The notes below the pieces were generated by a model. It was given only the letters and a program-made list of their open reading frames with translations, made no database searches and had not been told where the DNA came from. From Dellaglioa kimchii (GTDB lineage: Bacteria; Bacillota; Bacilli; Lactobacillales; Lactobacillaceae): a stretch of 64,000 nucleotides of DNA. Shown piece by piece: positions 27,112 to 37,594 of this stretch. The stretch spans positions 682,001 through 746,000 of the forward strand of contig NZ_CP170736.1 in assembly GCF_046115505.1 (NCBI RefSeq). Direction: 5' to 3'. Each line of letters opens with the position of its first letter. Positions within the stretch are counted from its first letter, which is position 1. Made by a program: the position numbers and the translations under genes.

Positions 27112-27360
27112 ATGAGCAAAAATTTATTAGCAGATCTTGAGAAAAACTTCATCACAAGCGATGAAACTTCTAAAACATTTAAGGTTCCAAGCAAAAAGGA
27201 AGATCTAACAATAAAGATTGACAATGATATTTTTGAAAAAGTTTCTAAAGATGACGAAAAATTAGAACGTTTAATCAAAAATTTACTTAAATTCAGTTCA
27301 AAGAGTAAGGCTAAAGAATTAATTTCAATTAATAAGCGTAACTACCGTATCTTCATGTAA
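27112..27360 (+). CDS. Small hypothetical protein
   Basis: An 82-residue, very charged, soluble protein (KKEDLTIKIDNDIFEKVSKDDEKLERLIKN region at about 29-58). A strong GGAGG lies ten bases before the ATG and a clear terminator follows the stop, so it is very likely a true gene. No domain recognised. Confidence 0.75.
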   Translation: MSKNLLADLEKNFITSDETSKTFKVPSKKEDLTIKIDNDIFEKVSKDDEKLERLIKNLLKFSSKSKAKELISINKRNYRIFM

Positions 27361-27366
27361 CCTACA

Positions 27367-27408
27367 AAACTAGCCTAGTTGAGACTAACTCTTGAGGCTA
27401 GTTTTTTT
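27367..27408 (+). terminator. Terminator of small hypothetical gene
   Basis: Hairpin AAACTAGCCT / AGGCTAGTTT followed by a T7 tract. Confidence 0.9.
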
Positions 27409-27463
27409 AATCCTTGTCAATCTAGCATTTTTATTTTAAACTATTACTCAAGGAGTGATTTAT

Positions 27464-27742
27464 ATGTTCTTAACAACCGGAGATGTTAACCGTTCTTACG
27501 CAATTAAAGGCATCGTTAATGCGACAGCCAAGATTGTACTAGAAGCTGATGAAATTGATCGCGTGGATGATTTTGATACCTTATATGACCGTGTCCAAGC
27601 AGAGCTAGCAGAACGCGCAATTAATAAAGGTGGCGACGGAATTATTAACGTGCATTTCGAACCACAAACTGTTCGTGTAACAATTGCTCCAAGATTTCTA
27701 GTTCTACATGGTTATGGTACTGTTATTGAATTTTCAAAATAA
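27464..27742 (+). CDS. Hypothetical protein, YbjQ/DUF74-like fold suspected
   Basis: A 92-residue protein starting FLTTGDVNRSYAIKGIVNAT and containing ELAERAINKGGDGIINVHFE. The pattern of strands, a helix, then GGDGI-N-V-F is reminiscent of the YbjQ (UPF0145) heavy-metal-binding-like family, but the match is loose. AAGGAGTG before the ATG at 27464 sets the start; the frame opens three codons earlier. The stop lies only eight bases before tRNA-Leu, so tRNA and mRNA are probably one transcript. Confidence 0.7.
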   Translation: MFLTTGDVNRSYAIKGIVNATAKIVLEADEIDRVDDFDTLYDRVQAELAERAINKGGDGIINVHFEPQTVRVTIAPRFLVLHGYGTVIEFSK

Positions 27743-27750
27743 TTTATTAT

Positions 27751-27834
27751 GCGCTTGTGGCGGAACTGGCAGACGCGCAGCGTTCAGATCGCTGTTTGGG
27801 TTTCCAAGTGCAGGTTCGATTCCTGTCAGGCGCA
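27751..27834 (+). tRNA. tRNA-Leu(CAG)
   Basis: Eighty-four bases with a long variable arm: acceptor GCGCTTG/CAGGCGC, anticodon stem CAGCG/CGCTG with loop TTCAGAT (anticodon CAG), T arm CAGGTTCGATTCCTG. No CCA is encoded. It sits eight bases after an ORF with no promoter visible between them. Confidence 0.96.
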
Positions 27835-28130
27835 TAGTTGAGTTTCGCCGGTTATCATATATTGTCATAACCCTTGATAAATCAACATTTTAAGAAAAAT
27901 AGTATTCATCAAGTATCATATATTTTCATTCAAAGTGAGTCACGTGTGAGTCATCAAATTAAATAAGTTTGCAGGGCATAAAAACACCAAATTTTGTTGG
28001 TGTTTTTTTATATGTCTTTAACCTACTTGGTATATTCAGTTAGATAAGAAGTGTATAAACAAAAAGGACATGCCCCTCATCCTTATGCTACAATATCGTC
28101 GTCTAAAACTAATTGAAAGCGGTGAATGGC
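27835..28130 (+). other. tRNA-flanking region with repeats
   Basis: Non-coding stretch between tRNA-Leu and the insertion sequence. It holds two related blocks TATCATATATTGTCAT and TATCATATATTTTCAT (27854 and 27917 areas), a GTGAGTCA direct repeat (27935 and 27945 areas) and a terminator. The 3' flank of a tRNA-Leu is a common integration site, so these may be leftovers of an integrated element; no integrase gene is left. Confidence 0.4.
27981..28009 (+). terminator. Terminator downstream of tRNA-Leu
   Basis: Hairpin AAAACACCAA / TTGGTGTTTT followed by T7. Confidence 0.9.
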
Positions 28131-29396
28131 ATGTCCCTTACCTGTATTGTACAAGATTTACTCCTAAATGAGGAGCCTAATTTAGAATTTCCTACCAATT
28201 ATTATGAAGAATCTCCAAAAGTTATTAGAATCTTTGCTAAATTAACTTATAAATTAACCGTTTGTCATCAATGTCACCATCGTTCAGTGATTAAATATGG
28301 CTTTAAAACCGTTCACCTTCGGTTTACACCTATCAATGATAAACCAACCATTCTTTACTTACGAAAACAGCGTTTTATGTGTCACCATTGTAATCATACC
28401 TGGTTAGCACGCACTTCTCTAGCTGATTTCCGCTGCCAGATTTCTAATCGACTTAAACGGTCATTCATTAATCCTTTGTCGACTGATCGTAATCTTAATG
28501 AAATTGCGTAAACGATGAATGTCTCGCCAGTTACTATCAACCGGACGGTTGATGCCTTACATCATCAGCTCGTTAACTATGCACCAAAACTCCCGACTGC
28601 TCTCTCGTTTGATGAAGTTCGAACGACCAACCATCAAATGAGTTTTATTGCGATTGATGCTCAGACGAGTAAAATCAGTACGTTTTTACCGGGCCGAAAA
28701 TCCCAAGATGTTATCAGTTACTTTGAACGTCACTACAGTTTAACTGAAAGACAAGCCGTTAAATCAATTGTCATCGGCTTCAATGCCGCTTACCAATCTT
28801 TTATTAAACGCGTCTTTCCAAACGCAATTGTCGTTGCGGATCGGTTCCATCTCGTTCAAATGTTAGAACGCGTTATTAATCAGGCACGTGTTCAATTAAT
28901 GCGTCAATACGACTCTAAAAGCTATGAATATCGGCTCTTAAAACATCATTGGAAGCTATTTTTAAAGCATCCTAACGCTTTAGAAACTAAGAAACCTCAA
29001 TGGTTTACACATTTAAGGAATCATTTAACCCAAGAACAACTTATTGAAACGGCACTTGGTTTTAATCAAGAATTCGCCGTGGTTTACGCAACCTGTCACG
29101 GCATTATTGATGCCTTAAAATTAGGCCAAAACTCACAAGTAACGGACCTTATTAACCATTCGCAAACTGTAAATATTGGTTTATCAACCGTCTTAAGTAC
29201 GCTCAAAAAGAACCTAAAAGCAGTATGCGAGGCGATTTGTTCACTACTTTCAAACGGTCGGATTGAAGGTGTTAATCGAAAGATCAAACAAATCATTCGA
29301 ACTGCTTACGGTTATCGAAATTGGCAACACCTGCGCGATCGTATCATGATTGAATTCTCATTAAAAACAAAAAAAGAAAGACCAATTCGAAAATGA
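28131..29396 (+). pseudogene. ISL3-family transposase, inactivated
   Basis: About 420 codons of an ISL3-type DDE transposase in one frame. The N-terminal half has the zinc-finger pairs CHQCHHRS and CHHCNHTW; the C-terminal half holds the catalytic core with VVADRFHLVQML (second Asp) and SNGRIEGVNRKIKQ (Glu). An in-frame TAA at 28509-28511 (between NEIA and TMNV, probably from AAA) splits the gene. The position of the first catalytic Asp (family form D-M-N-A) reads glycine in VIGFNAAYQS, codon GGC at 28776-28778. With two independent lesions the enzyme should be dead. The start is ATG 28131 within the usual leader. Confidence 0.9.
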
Positions 29397-29408
29397 ATTG
29401 ATCTTTCT
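29375..29408 (+). terminator. Hairpin at the transposase 3' end
   Basis: Inverted repeat AGAAAGACCAATTCG / GAATTGATCTTTCT over the stop codon of the transposase, a usual feature of IS genes; no strong T tract. Confidence 0.55.
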
Positions 29409-29571
29409 AAAATTTATTCACCAACACTCGTTGACATAGAGCCTTAGTTTCCTTTGCAATTAAGAAGGTCTAGATGTTTAATCTTAAAAAATAAACTTGT
29501 AACTCTGGTAGTATAAATTCTAAAGATCTACCAAAAATCTATATTAGATTTTTGACAAACTGAATCGGTAT

Positions 29572-29820
29572 TTATTTTTTTAATCTTTTATATATAAATA
29601 AATAGCCTAGTTCATAGATGATAAAAGCACTCACAATATAAATCTCATTCAAGCCAGTACTTTTTCTATAAGGCATGGCTACAACCATTATTATTAATAT
29701 TATTACGTACGTAACAAGCATAAAATAATTTAAATGGTGTCGTTCTAACCATTGGCGTGAAGGAAAGAAAAATGTTATTAATATCGCGATAATTAACCCA
29801 ATAATTTGTTGTATTTGCAT
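29572..29820 (-). CDS. Hypothetical small membrane protein
   Basis: An 82-residue protein with three predicted helices (about 4-19, 32-49 and 60-77) and a basic tail RLKK. A well-placed AAGGAGA lies before the ATG. The RBS overlaps the stop of a 46-codon ORF just upstream, which suggests coupling. Its place beside a dead IS and an eroded stretch suggests a remnant accessory locus. No family recognised. Confidence 0.6.
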   Translation of the reverse strand: MQIQQIIGLIIAILITFFFPSRQWLERHHLNYFMLVTYVIILIIMVVAMPYRKSTGLNEIYIVSAFIIYELGYLFIYKRLKK

Positions 29821-29832
29821 TAGTTCATCTCC

Positions 29833-29973
29833 TTAAAGGTAAATAAAAACAATCGTATGTGCTGTCCAATAAGCAACGGTATCATTAAAATGTAAATATT
29901 TAACTAATGCATTTCTCAGTCCAGTTTCTATATATCCCTCAAAATTTGTTAAATAACATTGATACACATTCAT
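29833..29973 (-). CDS. Possible 46-residue ORF upstream of the membrane gene
   Basis: ATG-started frame of 46 codons (NVYQCYLTNFEGYIETGLRN...) whose TAA stop overlaps the AAGGAGA ribosome binding site of the next gene. There is no convincing ribosome binding site of its own, so it may be the tail end of a decayed gene. The residue mix is protein-like (Tyr, Trp, Thr rich) rather than random AT translation. Low confidence. Confidence 0.35.
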   Translation of the reverse strand: MNVYQCYLTNFEGYIETGLRNALVKYLHFNDTVAYWTAHTIVFIYL

Positions 29974-30184
29974 ATCTACGCTTTATTTATGTAGTTGTTT
30001 AATGTCTAAGTTTTAAGACCAACTTATCGTAGTTAGTTATACTACATATTCAGTTTAACGACTAGCTCTTTTTAATTTATTTATATCCTCTATTTATTAA
30101 TTTTCTTTGTAGTCAACTCTTTGAGTTTAGCAGAATTGCTATTAACATATATGTAACATAAGGTTCATTTTTTTCAAAATAGGA

Positions 30185-30301
30185 TCAATCTTTATGATAA
30201 AAATTTATAAATATTGAAATAATTATTAGTAGTATTCCAAATATAATCGTTATAAGTATAGCTTGCAAAAAATCAGAACTAATTCCTAGTGACGAGAACA
30301 A
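30185..30301 (-). CDS. Possible 38-residue hydrophobic peptide
   Basis: TTG-started frame of 38 codons encoding FSSLGISSDFLQAILITI followed by a hydrophobic run and a charged end FYHKD. One membrane helix with a charged tail resembles small membrane toxins or remnants of larger membrane proteins. There is no clear ribosome binding site and a stop lies shortly upstream. Reported as a weak candidate only. Confidence 0.25.
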   Translation of the reverse strand: MFSSLGISSDFLQAILITIIFGILLIIISIFINFYHKD

Positions 30302-30636
30302 AGTAGAGTGATTTCCTATCCTCTTGATACATTATCTACTACTAACTTCATTTGCCCACCTCTTAAAAGTGACTATTTTCCGTTCTATCTACGAACAAAT
30401 TGAATATAATCTGATACAAAGTAAACTAAAAACAAACTTTTAACCAGAATTATTATAACACCATGTCAATCGCTTACATAATATTTTGAAGTTTTGATTC
30501 AAATATTGTGACGAAGACTGAAAATACGTTTCTACTGATACCATACTATTTACTAACATGCGCCTTTAATTTCGTTCCCATTAACTATGTTTAAACGGTT
30601 TAAATTTTGTATTCAAGTGGAAATGTAATCATAAAA

Positions 30637-30668
30637 ATACCCCTAACGTTTTTCAACATTAGAGGTAT
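30637..30668 (-). terminator. Probable terminator of pepV
   Basis: Hairpin ATACCTCTAA / TTAGGGGTAT (one mismatch) with TTTTT after it on the minus strand, 120 bases below the pepV stop. Confidence 0.6.
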
Positions 30669-30789
30669 AAATCACATTTATTTTTTTACAAAAGATTACA
30701 CACTAAGGATACTTAAAAGATGATAAATCTTTTAAAAAAAGCCATCCGAAATGTATATTAGCATCATACAAGTACATGAAATTAATTAT

Positions 30790-32187
30790 TTACTTGATCA
30801 ATTCGTATATCCCTTCAGCATATATGGCAGCAGCCTTAAATACGTCATCTAAAGGAATAAATTCATTGGCCTGATGCATTGTATCAGGTACACCTGGGAA
30901 CATTGCGCCAAATGCAACACCACGTTTTAGGAGACGACCGTATGTCCCACCACCAACGACTAAGCCTTCAGCTTTTTCGCCAGTTTGTTTCGTATAAACA
31001 CCTAATAATGTTTTAACCAAAGGATCTTCTGGTGAAACGTAATGAGGTCCTTGTAACCTACCTGCTTCAATTGCAACATTCATTTCATTTGTTACATTTT
31101 CAAGACCACGTTTAATATCTACTTCCGTCATACCTTTAGGGAAGCGGAAATTCAAGGCAATTTGTCCACCTTTATCAGCTTTAAACGTGAAAATTCCAGA
31201 ATTCATCGTTAAATCACCCATGATATCATCAGTAAAGGCAATACTAAAGTTGTTCATACGTGAATCTCTGTGTAAGTAATCAGCAGCCAAACGAAGATAG
31301 TTAGCAGCATCCCCACCAAAATTAAATTGGTTCAAGAATAATGCCAAGAAAGTTCCGGCATTTTCTCCATTTTTAGGTTCTTGTGCATGGGCTGCTTTTC
31401 CTACCATTGAGATAGTCACAATATCATTATTGCGTTCCATTTTACCTGTAACAATATTAGCAGCAATAAAATCGTTAAATACTTCTTCCATCTCAGCACC
31501 GTATTCTGTTTTAATAACAGCTTTAGCATCGCGAGGAACCATATTTTCACGGAGGCCAGCATCAAATTCAAGCAATTGATCCTTATCTCCATTTGATCCT
31601 TTAAAGTTTAAGAAGTAAGTAATATTTCCCTTTTCACCATTAATAATTGGGAAAAATGCATCTGGTGAAAATCCAAAATCAGGTTCAGGCATATTTTCAA
31701 GGTAATGAGTCATTCCTCTCCAACCACTTTCTTCATCCGTTCCAATAATAAATCGAACTTTTTTAGAAACTGGCAATCCTAATTCTTGAATGATTTTTAA
31801 ACCATAATATGCAGCCATTCCTGGTCCTTTATCATCTGAGGCACCACGAGCATAAATTCGACCGTCTTTCACAACTGGTGTAAATGGATCAGTATCCCAA
31901 CCGTTACCGGCAGGCATGACATCAACGTGAGCTAAGATACCTAACGTTTCATCTCCTTCACCAAATTCGATATGTCCGGCTAAACCATCAAGGTTTAATG
32001 TTTCAAAACCATCACGCGTTCCAATTTCTAAGAATTTATCTAACCCAGCTTTAGGTCCTGGACCTAAAGGTGCTTCAGTTGTTGCAATTGATTCATCACG
32101 AACACTTTCAATTTTTAACATTGCAAATAAATCTTCTAATAAGGCGTCTTGACGCTTTTCAACTTCTGCTTTCCAATCTATACTCAT
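30790..32187 (-). CDS. pepV: Dipeptidase PepV
   Basis: Metal-dependent M20 dipeptidase of 465 residues that splits dipeptides in the cytosol. The metal-binding motifs are clear: LAHVDVMPAGNGWDTDPF (about 87-104), YARGASDDKGPG (about 115) and IGTDEESGWRGM (about 150); the C-terminal GGGTYGR and FPGVPDTMHQANEF carry further ligands. AGGAGG precedes the ATG. The order pepV-rsuA-ytgP is conserved in Firmicutes. Confidence 0.96.
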   Translation of the reverse strand: MSIDWKAEVEKRQDALLEDLFAMLKIESVRDESIATTEAPLGPGPKAGLDKFLEIGTRDGFETLNLDGLAGHIEFGEGDETLGILAHVDVMPAGNGWDTDPFTPVVKDGRIYARGASDDKGPGMAAYYGLKIIQELGLPVSKKVRFIIGTDEESGWRGMTHYLENMPEPDFGFSPDAFFPIINGEKGNITYFLNFKGSNGDKDQLLEFDAGLRENMVPRDAKAVIKTEYGAEMEEVFNDFIAANIVTGKMERNNDIVTISMVGKAAHAQEPKNGENAGTFLALFLNQFNFGGDAANYLRLAADYLHRDSRMNNFSIAFTDDIMGDLTMNSGIFTFKADKGGQIALNFRFPKGMTEVDIKRGLENVTNEMNVAIEAGRLQGPHYVSPEDPLVKTLLGVYTKQTGEKAEGLVVGGGTYGRLLKRGVAFGAMFPGVPDTMHQANEFIPLDDVFKAAAIYAEGIYELIK

Positions 32188-32323
32188 TTGAATTCCTCCT
32201 AAAATATTAGTAAGCCCATTTTATCACAAAATTTTAATAATCGGTATTTAAAAGCGTATTCGGTTAGATATATTGATAGACCTTACTATATCAATAAAGG
32301 AATATCAAAAACAAATAAAATAA

Positions 32324-32357
32324 TAAAAAAATTGCTGGCTAGTTATGCCAACAATTT
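32324..32357 (-). terminator. Terminator of rsuA-like gene
   Basis: Hairpin AAATTGTTGGC / GCCAGCAATTT followed by T tract on the minus strand, adjacent to the stop. Confidence 0.85.
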
Positions 32358-32358
32358 T

Positions 32359-33072
32359 CTATTTGATTGATTCAATTTCTTCATCTGTTAAAGCACGATA
32401 GCGGCCTAACGATAGCGTTGGTTCTAACTCTAAAGTAGCCATTTTTTTACGTTCAAGTCTGATAACTTTCATACCGATAGCTCCAAACATTCGTTTGATT
32501 TGATGATACTTGCCTTCAGTAATAGTAATTAAAACTTCTGAGATATTTGAATCGCTATTATAAGATTCAACAATTAATTTTGCAGGTTTAGTTTGCATCC
32601 CATCTTTTAATAGCAATCCGGTTTCAAACTTAATCACATCGTCAGTAGTCACTTGCCCATCAACTTTAGCAAAGTATACTTTATCGATATGCTGTTTTGG
32701 CGACAACATCTGATGACCTAATTGCCCATCATTTGTAATAAGCAATAGTCCAGTTGTATCCTTATCCAACCGTCCAACTGGAAATAAATCATCGCGATAA
32801 TCGACGCTGTTGAACAAATCCATCACTGTCTTTTGTTTTCTATCTTTAGTTGCCGTTAACACACCCGCCGGTTTATTTAAAAGATAATAATAATATTTTT
32901 GATAGTGAATTACATCACCATCAACCTGAATAACCGATTTTGATGGACTAACCTGAAGTTTAATGCTAGTGATTAACTCGCCATCAACAATCACTTTCTT
33001 CTGTTTAATAATTTTTCGAACATCACTTCTTGTACCAAATTGCATTTCCGTCAAAAATTTATCAATTCTCAT
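32359..33072 (-). CDS. Pseudouridine synthase, RsuA/RluB/E/F family
   Basis: Enzyme of 237 residues converting a uridine, probably in 16S rRNA, to pseudouridine. An S4 RNA-binding domain (about 1-55; RIDKFLTEMQFGTRSDVRKI) precedes the catalytic domain with the active aspartate in PVGRLDKDTTGLLLITNDG (about 98-116). Its start is 13 bases after the ytgP stop. This matches the B. subtilis ytzG position beside ytgP. Whether the target is the 16S or 23S rRNA is not settled by sequence. Confidence 0.92.
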   Translation of the reverse strand: MRIDKFLTEMQFGTRSDVRKIIKQKKVIVDGELITSIKLQVSPSKSVIQVDGDVIHYQKYYYYLLNKPAGVLTATKDRKQKTVMDLFNSVDYRDDLFPVGRLDKDTTGLLLITNDGQLGHQMLSPKQHIDKVYFAKVDGQVTTDDVIKFETGLLLKDGMQTKPAKLIVESYNSDSNISEVLITITEGKYHQIKRMFGAIGMKVIRLERKKMATLELEPTLSLGRYRALTDEEIESIK

Positions 33073-33085
33073 TTTAAATTAAACC

Positions 33086-34735
33086 TCACTTAATTCTCAA
33101 TCTACGGCGTAATCCAGCAACACGTTCGCCCAATATTTTGTCGGCTAATCTTGTTTTTAAACTGAAGTAAATATACATATAACCACCTAATCCAGCGGCA
33201 ACAATAATTGTGATAATTGCGCTAATTCGGCTGTCTATTGGTAAAAATAGATAAGCAACTTTCACCACTATAAATGCAGCAAAAAATGTTATTAGTGCAT
33301 AAAGCATCATTTTATTTAATCTTGTTTGTATTAATTTTACATTTAAATGGAACATTTTGTGTAATGAGCGAATCATTAGCCATGAACTTATACCCATCCC
33401 GATTCCTGTAGCTGCTAATGGCCCAAAGGCACCTAGCCAAGCTACTAATGGATATTGAACAATCAACTTAACTACCACTCCAACGATGAAATATATAATT
33501 GCTTTTTGATTTTGATAAACACCTTGTAAAATAGCAGAAACAACTGTAAATAATCCTAAGAAGATTGATTCATACGCTGAAAATTGTAAAACATAGATTC
33601 CAACTGGATCATACCCATAGAAAATAACATATAGTGGGTGAGCAACAGCTGCCATCCCTAAAGCACAAGGTAACATTACAAAAAAGAATAATTGTAAGGT
33701 ATCAGAAGTTTGTTCACTCAGAGCTTTTTTATCATTTCTTGTGTATGCCTCAGATAATAACGGAATAGCTGTAATAGACATGGCAGACGCAATAGAAATA
33801 ATAATCATAACTAATTTATTAGCATTAAAACTAAATAATGCCCACAGTTCATTTTGAATTGTTCGTGAATAGTTTGTAACGTGACTCATAATCCCAAAGA
33901 ATGTGTACTGATCAATCAATCCAAAAATCGTAATAGCAGCACCAATAATAATAAAAGGAATAGATTCCCTGATAACTTCTTTAATAATTTGTTTGGTAGA
34001 AATTGTTACCTTATTATCACTATTGGCAACTAATCGATCCAATTCTGGTTTTCGACGATAAAAATACCACACTAAAACTAGCATTCCGCCTAAGGCCCCA
34101 ATAAAAGCCGCAAAAGTTGACTGCGTTACACCTGTGATATAGCTACCATGACTAATTTTCATGATGATAAAAGTTGCGGCAAGCATATAAATAACTCGAG
34201 CAATTTGTTCAAAGAACTGTGAAATTGCTGACGGAGCCATCTCCTGATAGCCTTGAAAAAAGCCTCGTATTAAACTCATCATAGGAATAATCAATAATGC
34301 CCAAGATAAGGATCTAAAGACTGGAATCACATTCTTATCACCACTTGTAATGTATGGTGCAATAATCCATAATATTACTGCGCAGACTACACCCATAATA
34401 GCCATTAAGGCCATACCATATTTAAATAGGCGTCTTCCAATACCATATTCATTTTGTGCATTGTAATGCGCAACCTGCTTAGCTACGGCTGAAGGAACAC
34501 CAGCAACAGCAATCATTAGGAAGAAACTATAAACGTTATAACCCATACTATAAAGTGCATTAGCTTGCAATCTATCTGGTCCCAACCACATATTCCATGG
34601 AATAATATAAATAGCCCCTAAAACTCTTGAAAAAATACTACCAGCAGTCATCCAAGCTGATCCTTGCAACATCTTTTGTTTAGCGTCATTTTGTTCAGAA
34701 GCTGCTTGGCCCTCTACTTCGATATCTTCATTCAT
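33086..34735 (-). CDS. Polysaccharide/lipid II flippase (YtgP, MurJ-like)
   Basis: Integral membrane protein of 549 residues with about fourteen helices of the MVF/oligosaccharidyl-lipid flippase fold. It begins LQGSAWMTAGSIFSRVLGAI after a short acidic cytosolic N terminus (NEDIEVEGQAASEQ), typical of YtgP. In B. subtilis and streptococci this family can supply the essential lipid II flippase activity. It forms a unit with rsuA. The weak AGTAGGG site supports the ATG at 34735. Confidence 0.92.
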   Translation of the reverse strand: MNEDIEVEGQAASEQNDAKQKMLQGSAWMTAGSIFSRVLGAIYIIPWNMWLGPDRLQANALYSMGYNVYSFFLMIAVAGVPSAVAKQVAHYNAQNEYGIGRRLFKYGMALMAIMGVVCAVILWIIAPYITSGDKNVIPVFRSLSWALLIIPMMSLIRGFFQGYQEMAPSAISQFFEQIARVIYMLAATFIIMKISHGSYITGVTQSTFAAFIGALGGMLVLVWYFYRRKPELDRLVANSDNKVTISTKQIIKEVIRESIPFIIIGAAITIFGLIDQYTFFGIMSHVTNYSRTIQNELWALFSFNANKLVMIIISIASAMSITAIPLLSEAYTRNDKKALSEQTSDTLQLFFFVMLPCALGMAAVAHPLYVIFYGYDPVGIYVLQFSAYESIFLGLFTVVSAILQGVYQNQKAIIYFIVGVVVKLIVQYPLVAWLGAFGPLAATGIGMGISSWLMIRSLHKMFHLNVKLIQTRLNKMMLYALITFFAAFIVVKVAYLFLPIDSRISAIITIIVAAGLGGYMYIYFSLKTRLADKILGERVAGLRRRLRIK

Positions 34736-34831
34736 TACTTTTGTACCCTACTTTCTGATCATACTTAATCTTACCATTTTATAGCTTTTAAAATTCAGTT
34801 GCAATTTATTTTTTAAATTTTAATCAAAAAT

Positions 34832-34874
34832 AAATAGGAACCACAAAATATCGAAAATTTTGTAGTCCCTATTT
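34832..34874 (-). terminator. Terminator of leuS
   Basis: Hairpin AAATAGGGACTACAAAAT paired with ATTTTGTGGTTCCTATTT, T-rich after it on the minus strand; 15 bases below the leuS stop. Confidence 0.8.
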
Positions 34875-34889
34875 ACTTAAATTAAAGCT

Positions 34890-37304
<2,415 letters not shown>

Positions 37305-37334
37305 GTGTATTACTTCCTTTCTGATTATATATAC

Positions 37335-37550
37335 AAAAAAATCCTATAGAAGATAAACTTCTATAGGACGAATTTTCCGCGGTACCACCTATTATTCCAG
37401 TATAAAATACTGACTCTCTTTCATAACGTGAAATAACGTTCGCACCTACTACCGTTCAGTGAGAAAACTCAAGGATGAGTTCAAATAACCAACAATGTAT
37501 ATTTCCACTCCCATATACTCGCTGAAATAATTAGTTACTTTACTAGTTCC
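37335..37550 (-). promoter_or_regulatory. T-box leader of leuS
   Basis: The minus strand holds AGGTGGTACCGCGG at about 37377-37390, followed by the terminator hairpin TCCTATAGAAG / CTTCTATAGGA (37342-37368) and a T tract. Upstream, GAACTCA places a CTC (leucine) specifier at 37477-37479. Uncharged tRNA-Leu should therefore induce leuS. Confidence 0.95.
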
Positions 37551-37594
37551 TCTTAATCGTTTTATATTATTTTCAGTGTAGCAAATGAACCCTG

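Larger units (their letters stand above)
28020..29443 (+). mobile_element. ISL3-family insertion sequence, degenerate left end
   Basis: The right end has a clear ISL3-type terminal repeat at about 29417-29443, reading on the minus strand from GGCTCTATGTCAACGAGTG. No matching copy is seen upstream of the transposase, so the left boundary given (28020) is approximate and the left end is eroded or deleted. The transposase inside is a pseudogene. Confidence 0.7.
29974..30789. other. Long intergenic region, probably eroded accessory DNA
   Basis: About 800 bases, very AT-rich, with no ORF that has a good ribosome binding site. The only coding-like trace is a short hydrophobic frame on the minus strand at 30185-30301. 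A pepV terminator lies at 30637-30668. Adjacent to the dead IS, this looks like decayed sequence. Confidence 0.5.

Noticed and set aside
27708..27893. Plus-strand ORF covering tRNA-Leu
   Set aside because: It overlaps the end of a real gene and the whole tRNA; it is an artefact.
27835..30789. Prophage or integrative element
   Set aside because: Apart from the IS there is no integrase, portal, terminase or conjugation gene; only repeats beside the tRNA remain.
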